A stretch of DNA of 64,000 nucleotides from Mucilaginibacter flavus (GTDB taxonomy: Bacteria; Bacteroidota; Bacteroidia; Sphingobacteriales; Sphingobacteriaceae). The position numbers were made by a program, and so were the translations under genes. The notes under the pieces were generated by a model. That model searched no databases. It worked only from the letters and a program-made list of their open reading frames with translations, and was not told where the DNA came from. Location of the stretch: assembly GCF_030409315.1 (NCBI RefSeq), contig NZ_JAUFPS010000017.1, positions 1-64,000 on the forward strand. The letters run 5' to 3'. This document shows, piece by piece, positions 22,121-30,922 of this stretch. Within the stretch, counting starts at the first letter, position 1; each line of letters begins with the position of its first letter.

Positions 22121-22975
22121 ATGATACTTAGATGCATAACGCTGATATTCCTGACATTGGTTAGCTTGAAAAGTTTTTCGCAGGATAAGAAATTTTACAT
22201 ATTTATATGCTTTGGCCAGTCAAATATGGAAGGTAATGCGAAAATTGAAGCCCGGGATACTACAGCTGTTGATAGCAGGTTTCAGGTGTTGCAGGCCGTT
22301 GATTGTGAGGCCAGGGGTCGGATAAAGGATAATTGGTACACAGCAGTGCCGCCATTGGTGCGGTGCACAACAGGCTTAACCCCTGCAGATTATTTCGGCC
22401 GGACTTTGGTGGCTAACCTTCCCGCAAATATAAAGGTGGGCATCGTAAATGTTTCTGTTGCCGGTGCTAAAATCGAAGTTTTTGAAAAGGATAGCTATGA
22501 ATTATACCTTGCAACAGCCCCGGGCTGGATGAAAAGCATAGTTGCCGAATATGATGGAAATCCATACGCGAGATTAATAGCACTGGCTAAATTAGCTCAA
22601 CAATCCGGCGTAATTAAAGGTATTTTGTTACACCAGGGAGAGTCAAATCCTAATGATACCCTATGGACAAAAAAAGTAAAAGAAATTTATGATAATCTGA
22701 TCAGGGATTTAAAACTGAAGCCTAAAAAGGTGCCTTTACTTGCAGGTGAGTTGGTAAATGCCGACCAGGGTGGTGCTTGTGCTGCGATGAATCAGATTAT
22801 TGCCACCTTACCTCAAACAGTTGCTAATTCATACGTTGTTTCTTCGGCTGGTTGCACCTGTTCGCCCGATCACCTGCATTTTACAGCCGAAGGATACAGA
22901 TTATTAGGCAAACGCTATGGCCTGCAGATGCTTTCGCTGTTGGGTTACAAGCTTAAAGAAAACATTAGCCATTGA
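22121..22975 (+). CDS. Secreted SASA-domain acetyl esterase (sialate O-acetylesterase / CE6 acetyl-xylan esterase type)
   Basis: 284 residues from ATG 22121, which begins a signal peptide (MILRCITLIFLTLVS to FSQDKK). An in-frame ATG at 22049 would overlap the previous gene by 58 bp and hide the signal. SGNH/SASA-type catalytic residues: Ser34 in CFGQSNMEGNA, the HQGESN block at 171-176, and Asp250/His253 in SPDHLHFTAEGY. In a xylan operon the likely task is removal of acetyl groups from xylo-oligosaccharides (CE6-like) rather than from sialic acid. Last gene of the apparent GH43-GH8-CE1 operon, 14 bp after the double esterase. Confidence 0.86.
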   Translation: MILRCITLIFLTLVSLKSFSQDKKFYIFICFGQSNMEGNAKIEARDTTAVDSRFQVLQAVDCEARGRIKDNWYTAVPPLVRCTTGLTPADYFGRTLVANLPANIKVGIVNVSVAGAKIEVFEKDSYELYLATAPGWMKSIVAEYDGNPYARLIALAKLAQQSGVIKGILLHQGESNPNDTLWTKKVKEIYDNLIRDLKLKPKKVPLLAGELVNADQGGACAAMNQIIATLPQTVANSYVVSSAGCTCSPDHLHFTAEGYRLLGKRYGLQMLSLLGYKLKENISH

Positions 22976-23374
22976 CCGCTTTAAGATATACCTGGGCTGT
23001 ATAGACCAATCAACACACTATCACATAAAATTATAGCGACCTGCTGCAGTTGTGAACGTGATAATAGTTAATATGCGGTTAAAACATGTATACCATTGAA
23101 ACAGACAATGCAATTGAAGATAATAAGGCTTTTCAAATGGGAGTTGCCGAAAGAGGGACTAAAAATTTATACAGATGTTATACGAATAGAAACAAACCTT
23201 GTATTTGCAGTTATCGTCGCTTTTTATCTTTACTATTCGTTTTTCAACAAGGGCTGTTAGATACAATATTACATTAGTTTTTGTTCCGCTTTACGGATAA
23301 AGCTTGTAATTATATCTGATAGCCTTACATAGATTTAGGAATATAAACCCTTATCGTTTTTTTACCAAATTATC
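22976..23374. other. Gene-free stretch before the first VCBS lipoprotein
   Basis: 399 bp. A 63-codon frame at 23086-23277 has no start context, signal or domain and is not counted. No clear terminator or palindrome was found; a promoter for the gene at 23375 is assumed. Confidence 0.4.
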
Positions 23375-25600
23375 ATGTTATCACGATTTGCAAAAATAAC
23401 CATGTTTTTTGCTGTAGCAGCTGGTGGTTTAATAATATCATGTAAACCACATTCTCCCATGAAAATGGCAGATTTGCTGCAACAGCTAAAAAAACGGAAT
23501 TATAATTCTCAAAACATCTTTAGCTCAGATGCCCGGCTGGCCTCCTGCGATTCGCTGTTAAAGGTTGATTCGCCAAACTATAATGCCCAATTGCTGTCAA
23601 AAAAGGCCTTATTTGAATTACAGGAAGGGCATGAACAACAGGCTGTTGATATATATACAAAAATTTCAAGGCTGCCCAGGTATATGAACCCCATCAACGT
23701 TATGCCCGATCAGGCTGTAGCGTTTATGCGTTTAGGTGAACGTGCCAATTGCATGCTTGGCCATAACGGATCATCCTGTATATTTCCGATCAAAGGAGCG
23801 GGTATACACCAGGTTCAAACAGGATCGCAGCAGGCAATTGAAACACTGGAAAATGTTTTGAAAAGTAATGCGCACGATGCCCAGTCCCGGTGGCTGTTAA
23901 ATATAGCTTATATGACATTAGGTCGGTACCCGGCGCAAGTTCCTGCCCAATATTTAATCCCTGATTTAAATGCCGACGACGGGCCGTACAAAGTGAAGCC
24001 ATTTACAGATGTAGCAGCAAATGTTGGTATTAAGCTGAATAGCAGGGCGGGCGGTTCGATAGCCGATGATTTTGACGGTGACGGTTACATAGATGTCATT
24101 ACCTCCGGGATGGACCTGCAGGATCATATGCATTTTTTTCACAACAATGGCAACGGTACTTTTAGTGATCGCACCATTCAAAGTGGCTTACAAGATGAGG
24201 TAGGCGGTTTAAATATTGAACAAACCGACTATAACAACGATGGACATCCCGATATTTTTGTAATGCGGGGAGGCTGGCTTCGAGATGGTTTTGGCAATCA
24301 GCCAAGTTCGTTGCTTAAAAACAACGGCAACGGCACCTTTACCGACGTTACCATCGCGGCCGGTCTTAAATTTATGCATCCTACGCAAACTGCCGTGTGG
24401 GCCGATTTTAATAATGATGGCTGGCTTGATGTTTTTATCGGGATGGAAAGCCATGGAGGAACCGATCCTAATAATAACCATCCATCGGCACTCTATATGA
24501 ATAATCATGATGGCACCTTTAAAGAAATGGCTCAAAAAGCCCATTGCCGCATTAACGATTTTGTAAAGGGCGTAACGTCTGCCGATTACAATAATGACGG
24601 CTGGCCGGACATATTTGTATCTACCATGAGCGGAAGGAAATATTTGCTGAAGAATAAGGGTAAAGGAGGGAAGAATGTAGATTTTGAAGATGTTACCAAC
24701 AAAGCAGGTATCAATATTACCCAAAATACATTTACCACCTGGTTTTATGATTATAATAATGACGGATGGCCTGATATTTTGATTGGTAGTTACAATTTTA
24801 CCACAACACTGGGTTATTATGCCGCGTTGGAGGCTTTAGGGACTCCGGTGGCAGACAATGGCAATATTTTTCTTTTTAAAAACAACCGAGACGGCACATT
24901 TACAAATGTAACCCGTGATGCAGGGTTAAACAAAGTAGTTTTTAGCATGGGAGGTAATTTTGGTGATATTGATAATGACGGCTACCCCGATATTTATTTT
25001 GGAACCGGCAACCCTGATTTTGGATCGCTTATACCCAATAAACTTTTCAGAAATATAGGCGGTAAAAAATTTGCCGATGTAACCAGTTCGTCACGTACCG
25101 GCAATTTGCAGAAAGGCCATGGCGTTTCGTTTGCCGATTTTAGGAATAATGGCCTACAGGATATTTTCATAGAAATGGGCGGGGCGTACACGGGAGATGC
25201 TTACCCAAGCGCGTTATATCTTAATCCGGGCCAGAATAATAATAACTGGATAGGCTTAAAACTGGTTGGTAAAAAGTCAAATAGGTCGGCAATAGGATCG
25301 CGTATCAAGGTAACCCTTACAGAAAAGGGTTTACAAAGAAGCGTTTTTAAAGATGTAAACTCCGGCGGAAGCTTTGGTTCCTCGCCGCTAAGGCAGGAAA
25401 TAGGGATAGGGCAGGCCGGTATTATTGATGATATCGAGATCCGATGGGCGGGGAGTGGTACAGTGCAGCATATTCAAAAAATAAAACCTAACCAGTTCCT
25501 GGAAATAACGGAAGATGGCAAGGTAACGCCACTTAATTTGAAGATACTTAAATTTAATACCAGCACGCGGCCGATCTCAATGCCCATGGCTAATATGTAG
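23375..25600 (+). CDS. VCBS/FG-GAP repeat lipoprotein with C-terminal ASPIC/UnbV domain (1)
   Basis: 741 residues. Lipobox LIISC puts Cys23 as the lipidated residue, so it is probably outer-membrane anchored. Residues about 30-200 are helical with TPR-like pairs (NAQLLSKKALFELQEG, DAQSRWLLNIAYMTLGRY). From about 205 to 600 there are at least six FG-GAP/VCBS blades, each with a calcium-loop pattern such as DDFDGDGYIDV, DYNNDGHPDI, DFNNDGWLDV and DIDNDGYPDI. About 645-715 is an ASPIC/UnbV domain (NNNWIGLKLVGKKSNRSAIG). The family is widespread in Bacteroidota and related to CRTAC1; its function is unknown, with calcium-stabilised glycan or protein binding suspected. It is convergent with a second, larger VCBS/ASPIC lipoprotein. 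No catalytic residues recognised. Confidence 0.82.
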   Translation: MLSRFAKITMFFAVAAGGLIISCKPHSPMKMADLLQQLKKRNYNSQNIFSSDARLASCDSLLKVDSPNYNAQLLSKKALFELQEGHEQQAVDIYTKISRLPRYMNPINVMPDQAVAFMRLGERANCMLGHNGSSCIFPIKGAGIHQVQTGSQQAIETLENVLKSNAHDAQSRWLLNIAYMTLGRYPAQVPAQYLIPDLNADDGPYKVKPFTDVAANVGIKLNSRAGGSIADDFDGDGYIDVITSGMDLQDHMHFFHNNGNGTFSDRTIQSGLQDEVGGLNIEQTDYNNDGHPDIFVMRGGWLRDGFGNQPSSLLKNNGNGTFTDVTIAAGLKFMHPTQTAVWADFNNDGWLDVFIGMESHGGTDPNNNHPSALYMNNHDGTFKEMAQKAHCRINDFVKGVTSADYNNDGWPDIFVSTMSGRKYLLKNKGKGGKNVDFEDVTNKAGINITQNTFTTWFYDYNNDGWPDILIGSYNFTTTLGYYAALEALGTPVADNGNIFLFKNNRDGTFTNVTRDAGLNKVVFSMGGNFGDIDNDGYPDIYFGTGNPDFGSLIPNKLFRNIGGKKFADVTSSSRTGNLQKGHGVSFADFRNNGLQDIFIEMGGAYTGDAYPSALYLNPGQNNNNWIGLKLVGKKSNRSAIGSRIKVTLTEKGLQRSVFKDVNSGGSFGSSPLRQEIGIGQAGIIDDIEIRWAGSGTVQHIQKIKPNQFLEITEDGKVTPLNLKILKFNTSTRPISMPMANM

Positions 25601-25603
25601 AAG

Positions 25604-25649
25604 GCAAATCTAAATTATTGTACACCATAGTATGATAATTTAAATTTGC
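25604..25649. terminator. AT-rich hairpin between convergent VCBS genes, possible bidirectional terminator
   Basis: Arms 25604-25618 and 25635-25649 pair over 15 bp with one mismatch around a 16-nt loop. It lies just after the stop of the plus-strand gene (25600) and 60 bp beyond the stop of the minus-strand gene (25709). It is AT-rich and lacks a strong U-run, so terminator function is only likely by position. Confidence 0.4.
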
Positions 25650-25708
25650 ACTTATAGACCTCATTTTAAGAACAGCCAATAAATTATTATTCAACAAAGA
25701 TATTTAAG

Positions 25709-28700
25709 CTAAAATTTGATAAGCCTGGTTATCCCTGAATTATTTTTTATTGATACCTGTGCTATCTTATCATTGATGAGGATGAACCGGGAGGATTGGG
25801 AAAGAAACGAGCTACCATAGTAAAATTCCTGTTTGGTATGGCTGCCGTTTTTATAAGTAATAACGGCGCTTTGATCTGTATCATCTATTTTTAACATAGA
25901 TGCGTTTGTATTTAATTGGAAAATTTGTAGAGGCCCTAAGTGTTCACTTGCTGCCATCAAATAATTATTAGCAGCCCCTCTTAATTTTACAAGAGCTTTC
26001 CCGTCGCCGGGTAAATATATCCCGCTGCGGGCAACTGATAAAGGCGCAAATCCACCTTTGCCGTTACCTTTTAACAATAGTCCATTTAAAGCATCATATC
26101 TTCCGATAGAAACATCGGTGCCAAAATCATTCCCATTAATCAATAAATCCAGATTGCCATCCGCATCAAAATCGTCGGCCACCATCCCATTTAATGCTGA
26201 AACTTGTGCCTCAACGGGTAAGGGAATCATCGTGAACTTACCTTCGCCATCGTTTCTGAAATAGCAGGACCTCAACTCAGTGGCCTTAAGGCGCAGCGCG
26301 TTTTTCATTTGGTCGGCATTCAATATATCCTGCATGGTAGCCTCCGCGTACGAATGATAGTTGGTGAATTTTACCCGCAAGCTAATCATCTGCTTAAAAG
26401 CATCATCCCTTACATTTGCGGGGTATTCCCGTTGAAGACCGTCTTTACCCGGAAGAAATAATGATGGAAAAGCGTCGAACCTGTTCCTTTTATCAAAATC
26501 ATTCGCGGTTATAAAAGTCGGGAACTCGTCGCTCGCCCGGTAAAGGGTGTTCAACCCAACGTTTCCAACTATATAATCTGTTCTGCCTGTATGCCTGAAA
26601 TCACCTGCAATTATGGAGTTCCACCATCCTGTTTTATTGCCAACACCACTTTTTGCTGTAATATTTACAAACCTTCCACCTGTGTTTTTTAAGAAAGTCA
26701 GCGGCATCCATTCTCCTGCCAATATCAGGTCTGTTTTACCATCGTTGTCAAAGTCGCTGAAAATGGCATCGCAAACCAACCCAATCTTTTTTAGGTCGGG
26801 AGCAACTTCATTGGTCACATCGGTGAATTTTATCTTTCCGTTTTTGGAGTCATTTCTTAAAATATAGCTATTTACCGGTTCAGGGTATCTCCATGCTTCT
26901 ACCCGCCCCGAAATAAACAGATCTAATTTGCCGTCGTTATTGTAATCAAAGGCCCTTACACATAACTTGCTTTTTAAACATACCGGTAAGGCATCTTTTG
27001 CAAGCGTGAAACGGCCTTTGCCATCATTAATATACAAGCGGTCCTGGTAAGTTGGGTCATTTGCCGGTGCTTTATAACCGCTGCCGGTAATTAGTACATC
27101 CGGAAATTTATCGCCGTTTGAATCAAAAATGAGAATTCCCCCGTCAAGATAGGGGTGGTCATATTTCTTTTCGTCTAAAAGGTTTCGTTGTATAAAAGTG
27201 CCGTTCTTTTGTTGAAAAAAGATCTGTGCCGGCTCGGTCAAATTACCACCAACAACAATGTCATCCAAACCATCACCGTTCATATCGCCGACTGACAGCG
27301 CCGGATTATATGCTGAAAGCTTATGTGGCAAAAGTTTTTGGATATTAAAGTCTGTATAATCCGTATCGCGGTGAATGTATTTAACCGCGCTTTTGGTTGT
27401 AATATTAGTAAATAACGGAGCTTTTAGTTGTACAGGATTTGCCCATGTATAGGTTTGATGAGCGTTATCAACATTTGCAGTTAAAGTTTGATCTGCATTT
27501 ACATTTAAAAATGTTTGCCTGTATTTGTTTGGCCATTTAACAACCACCGAGTCTATGGTTTTGCAGGTACCTAACCCAAAATGTGCTATTGGCTGAATGC
27601 TGGTAAGATATCCCCTGTAAGGATTGTTCTCATAAACCTGGTGTAAACCGTGTTGGTAATATATATCCACAAAAGTTCCGATCCCCTCGTGGTTTTGAGG
27701 GGGGCCTTCAAACTTTACTGTAAGATAATGGTGCACATTTTCTTTATTTTCTGCAGCAGTATTTTTATAAATCAGCGCTTCGTCATTGATATTATTAATT
27801 ACAAGGTCTAACGCACCGTCATTATTCAGATCGACATATACAGCACCATTCGAAAAGGAGGGAATACCCAGGCCCCAATCCATGCTCACGTCGTTAAATT
27901 CTAAACCGCCATGGTTGCGAAACGCGTAATTGTGAATTTTGACCGACGGTATCTGCTTCAGAACTTCCTTTTTTGGTGTTATCATGAATGCATTGGATCT
28001 GTAAGCGATGAAATCGTGATCCGTAACATCGCGGGGATAACCGTTGGTAACAATAATATCGCGGTAACCGTCATTGTCAAAATCGGTTACCATTGGTGTC
28101 CAGCTCCAATCTGTTTGTGCCACACCACTTAAAAAGCCAATTTCGCTAAAAGCCGGGTGCCCTAATTGGTTATTTTCTCCAACAGAGGGGCCTTGATTTA
28201 GCTGAAGCGTATTTCGAACATATTGATATTGATAACCATAATGGTCAAAATTTTGAATAGTATTATAGCTGCTTGGTCCCGACATTATTTTTTTTCGGTA
28301 ATTATCAGCCGGATTCATATCCAGCTCAAATATATCGGCCAGTCCGTCGTTATTGATGTCCTCGATATCCTGCCCCATGGCATTGAAGGAGGTATGCTTA
28401 AAATACTCCTTAGATTTGTCGGTAAAAGTGCCGTCGTGATTGTTAATATACAGTATATTATTCGACAGAAAATCGTTTGTAACGTATATGTCTTTCCATC
28501 CATCAAGGTTAATATCAGCGATAGTGGCAGCATGTCCATATCCCTCTATTTTGATGCCTGCCGCTAATGATACATCTTTAAATACCGGGTGTTTAAGTTT
28601 AGGGTCCCAATCGTTCCGATACAATCGCCCCATGCTTCTGCCCGTACCAGTGATATTAATGGGCCTGAATTGGTTGGGAAATTCGGCGGGGTTTGGCTCA

Positions 28701-29272
28701 TTTACGGTTAAATACATGTCAAGATCGCCGTCATTATCATAATCAAAAAAGCTGGCCATGGTAGAGAACAATTGACTATCAAGGCCGTATTCTTTCGCTT
28801 CCTCCTTAAATACAGGCACACCGTTTTTATTAAGCCCCTGGTTTATATATAGTAGATTTTGCCTCTTTTGGGGATCATTTGCAAATGAGTTACATACATA
28901 TATATCGGGCAAACCATCGTTATTGATATCAATAACGGATACGCCCTTTCCCCAGCGTCCTTTGCCATTTACTCCAGCCTGGCTGGTAACATCTTCAAAC
29001 TTGAAATTACCTTTGTTAAGATATAGCTTATTAGGCACCATGTTGCCCGTAAAATAAATATCCGGCAGGCCATCGTTATTAAAATCACCTATGCCAACGC
29101 CTCCACCGTTATATACTGTAGCATTATCTATAGGATTAATCGAATCATTTTCTGTAATCAGGTTATTGAACATAACGCCGGAAGCTGAGGATGGTATTTG
29201 CTCAAATAGCGAATGTTTTTTACAGGAAGAAAATAGTATGACTACAGTAAAACCAATAAGGAGCCTTTTCAT
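25709..29272 (-). CDS. Large VCBS/FG-GAP repeat lipoprotein with ASPIC/UnbV domain (2)
   Basis: 1187 residues. Lipobox FSSC with Cys17 followed by KK. Two runs of FG-GAP/VCBS repeats (about 45-500 and 640-1100) carry many calcium-loop signatures, for example GDFNNDGLPDIYFTGN, DYDNDGDLDMYL, DINLDGWKDIYV, GDMNGDGLDDIVVGG and DFDADGNLDLLI. An ASPIC/UnbV domain lies between them (about 510-600, HHYLTVKFEGPPQNHEGIG to TIDSVVVKWPN). It follows susD (69 bp away) on the same strand, an arrangement common in Bacteroidota, where such proteins may be accessory surface lipoproteins of a SusC/D complex; function is unknown. A strong hairpin (29293-29324) lies between susD and this gene, so its expression may be uncoupled or reduced. 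Confidence 0.83.
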   Translation of the reverse strand: MKRLLIGFTVVILFSSCKKHSLFEQIPSSASGVMFNNLITENDSINPIDNATVYNGGGVGIGDFNNDGLPDIYFTGNMVPNKLYLNKGNFKFEDVTSQAGVNGKGRWGKGVSVIDINNDGLPDIYVCNSFANDPQKRQNLLYINQGLNKNGVPVFKEEAKEYGLDSQLFSTMASFFDYDNDGDLDMYLTVNEPNPAEFPNQFRPINITGTGRSMGRLYRNDWDPKLKHPVFKDVSLAAGIKIEGYGHAATIADINLDGWKDIYVTNDFLSNNILYINNHDGTFTDKSKEYFKHTSFNAMGQDIEDINNDGLADIFELDMNPADNYRKKIMSGPSSYNTIQNFDHYGYQYQYVRNTLQLNQGPSVGENNQLGHPAFSEIGFLSGVAQTDWSWTPMVTDFDNDGYRDIIVTNGYPRDVTDHDFIAYRSNAFMITPKKEVLKQIPSVKIHNYAFRNHGGLEFNDVSMDWGLGIPSFSNGAVYVDLNNDGALDLVINNINDEALIYKNTAAENKENVHHYLTVKFEGPPQNHEGIGTFVDIYYQHGLHQVYENNPYRGYLTSIQPIAHFGLGTCKTIDSVVVKWPNKYRQTFLNVNADQTLTANVDNAHQTYTWANPVQLKAPLFTNITTKSAVKYIHRDTDYTDFNIQKLLPHKLSAYNPALSVGDMNGDGLDDIVVGGNLTEPAQIFFQQKNGTFIQRNLLDEKKYDHPYLDGGILIFDSNGDKFPDVLITGSGYKAPANDPTYQDRLYINDGKGRFTLAKDALPVCLKSKLCVRAFDYNNDGKLDLFISGRVEAWRYPEPVNSYILRNDSKNGKIKFTDVTNEVAPDLKKIGLVCDAIFSDFDNDGKTDLILAGEWMPLTFLKNTGGRFVNITAKSGVGNKTGWWNSIIAGDFRHTGRTDYIVGNVGLNTLYRASDEFPTFITANDFDKRNRFDAFPSLFLPGKDGLQREYPANVRDDAFKQMISLRVKFTNYHSYAEATMQDILNADQMKNALRLKATELRSCYFRNDGEGKFTMIPLPVEAQVSALNGMVADDFDADGNLDLLINGNDFGTDVSIGRYDALNGLLLKGNGKGGFAPLSVARSGIYLPGDGKALVKLRGAANNYLMAASEHLGPLQIFQLNTNASMLKIDDTDQSAVITYKNGSHTKQEFYYGSSFLSQSSRFILINDKIAQVSIKNNSGITRLIKF

Positions 29273-29292
29273 AATTTAACATAAATATATAG

Positions 29293-29324
29293 AAAAGCAG
29301 GCGACCAACAGGTCGCCTGCTTTT
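29293..29324 (-). terminator. Strong hairpin between susD and the VCBS lipoprotein gene
   Basis: A perfect 14-bp inverted repeat (29293-29306 and 29311-29324) with a 4-nt loop; the arms contain GCAGGCGACC and end in A4/T4. Read on the minus strand it ends in UUUU and then AU-rich sequence. It lies 17 bp beyond the susD stop and 20 bp before the lipoprotein ATG. It should act as a terminator or mRNA 3'-end stabiliser; some read-through is possible. Confidence 0.75.
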
Positions 29325-29341
29325 CAAATGGGTATAATAAA

Positions 29342-30901
29342 TTAATAGCCGGGATTTTGATGCCCCGAAACAAGAGGGTTATTATCTAACTCGGCTTGAG
29401 GTATAGGTAATAACTCGTCTCTGTTGGCGTGAAAACCAGCAATCGGCTCGGTAGTGAAATACCCTTTTTTGCGCCATCTCAAAATGTCAATGTTGCGTAC
29501 TTCTTCATCACCTAATTCAACCATTTTTTCGTGCATAATGGCTTTAACCACATCGCTTTTGGATGCAACAGGGAATTGAGCTGTTGGATAAGGAGGCATA
29601 GCCACATCTGGCCTTGCGCGCACCATGTTAAGGTAAGCTATAGCTCCCGCTATGTCACCGGTTTCATTAGCACATTCGGCAAGGTCAAGTAAAACCTCCG
29701 AATAGCGAATAATACGCTGGTTGTTACCGCCCGGATGGAACCCTGCAGTAGATGCACTTTCCTGGTATATAATCATAAATTTGCGCCAGCTAATCTTTTT
29801 GGTAACACCGTTCAATACCGAAGAATTTCCATTTTGATCGGCATCAGTCAAAGTGCTTTGACCATTGTTATAAACGTCGCCGGTTTGATAAACGCTATAT
29901 GAAAAACGTGGATCTGTTTTTGCCGCACCCGTAGCTGTACTTTCAAATTCATTCAAATATTTATTTGATGGGATAAGGTTTCGCCATGCAACAGGGCAAT
30001 ATTCCTGATTTCTAACTGTTGACTGGTCCTCAGTGGCACTTTCACCGCCCCAGTTGTAACCATTAGTTCCTTTATCTACAAACACAACTTCAAAAATTGA
30101 TTCTTTGTTAAATTCGGTGGCTAACTCAAAATTATCAAGATAACGGGCGGTTAATGAATAGCCATCGGCCCCGCTGGTAGGTATCTTAAGAAACGCGGCT
30201 TTAGCATCGGCATAATTGCCTTGTTGCATTAATACCCTGCCAAGCATTGCATAGGCGGCAGATGCAGTGGCCCGTCCCTTGTCAGTAGCTGATTTTCCGG
30301 GCAACACTGCCGCGGCATCTGTAAGGTCCTTAATTATCTGCGCATAAACGGCGGCAACATCGGCCCGTGGTTTAAAATCTGTAACGGTTTTAGGAACGGA
30401 TGTTACCAGCGGTACCCCGCCCCACATGCTAACCAGGTCGAAATAGGCCCAGGCCCGTAGAAATTTTGCCTCGCCTACGGATTCTTTGGCATCAGCAGCA
30501 TTGTCGGTAACATTTGGCGCGTTATCTGTTACCACATTTGCGCGGAAAATTACCGTATACCAGCCATTCCAAACAGAATTCATCACCGAGTTGGTAGGAT
30601 CGTCGGTATTGTTAATCAATTGAAGCCTTGGCGCTTCCAATTGGCCGCCGCCAGGTGCTACTTCGTCGCTCCTGGTATCGTGCAGGTAATACCACTCCCT
30701 GGATACAAGGTTGTTTTGATGCATAACCGCGTAAATGGCGTTAACCGCCGATTTTAGTTGTGCTGCTGTTTTATAATAGTTGCCCGTGGTAAGGTTATTA
30801 GGGTCAGACGTGTTTAACGCTGTTTTTTTACAGGACAATACGATCACCGTTATCGTTAGTAAGATAATGGTTGACAATAAATAAATTTTTCTATGTTTCA
30901 T
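29342..30901 (-). CDS. SusD-family surface glycan-binding lipoprotein (with susC at 30923)
   Basis: 519 residues. Lipobox VLSC gives lipidated Cys24. SusD hallmarks: GNYYKTAAQLKSAVNAIY near the N-terminus, GEAKFLRAWAYFDLVSMWGGVPLV (TPR-like helix) around residue 145-168, NIDILRWRKKG and the C-terminal LLPIPQAELDNNPLVSG. It sits on the outer membrane, covers the SusC barrel and hands over oligosaccharides. It is 21 bp downstream of susC on the minus strand. No CAZyme is fused or immediately adjacent, so the ligand is unclear; the neighbouring xylan genes make xylo- or arabinoxylo-oligosaccharides plausible. Confidence 0.95.
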   Translation of the reverse strand: MKHRKIYLLSTIILLTITVIVLSCKKTALNTSDPNNLTTGNYYKTAAQLKSAVNAIYAVMHQNNLVSREWYYLHDTRSDEVAPGGGQLEAPRLQLINNTDDPTNSVMNSVWNGWYTVIFRANVVTDNAPNVTDNAADAKESVGEAKFLRAWAYFDLVSMWGGVPLVTSVPKTVTDFKPRADVAAVYAQIIKDLTDAAAVLPGKSATDKGRATASAAYAMLGRVLMQQGNYADAKAAFLKIPTSGADGYSLTARYLDNFELATEFNKESIFEVVFVDKGTNGYNWGGESATEDQSTVRNQEYCPVAWRNLIPSNKYLNEFESTATGAAKTDPRFSYSVYQTGDVYNNGQSTLTDADQNGNSSVLNGVTKKISWRKFMIIYQESASTAGFHPGGNNQRIIRYSEVLLDLAECANETGDIAGAIAYLNMVRARPDVAMPPYPTAQFPVASKSDVVKAIMHEKMVELGDEEVRNIDILRWRKKGYFTTEPIAGFHANRDELLPIPQAELDNNPLVSGHQNPGY

Positions 30902-30922
30902 AATATATCAATTTAATGATTG

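Noticed and set aside
23086..23277. 63-codon frame upstream of the first VCBS gene
   Set aside because: Short, no domain or signal, lies in a likely promoter region.
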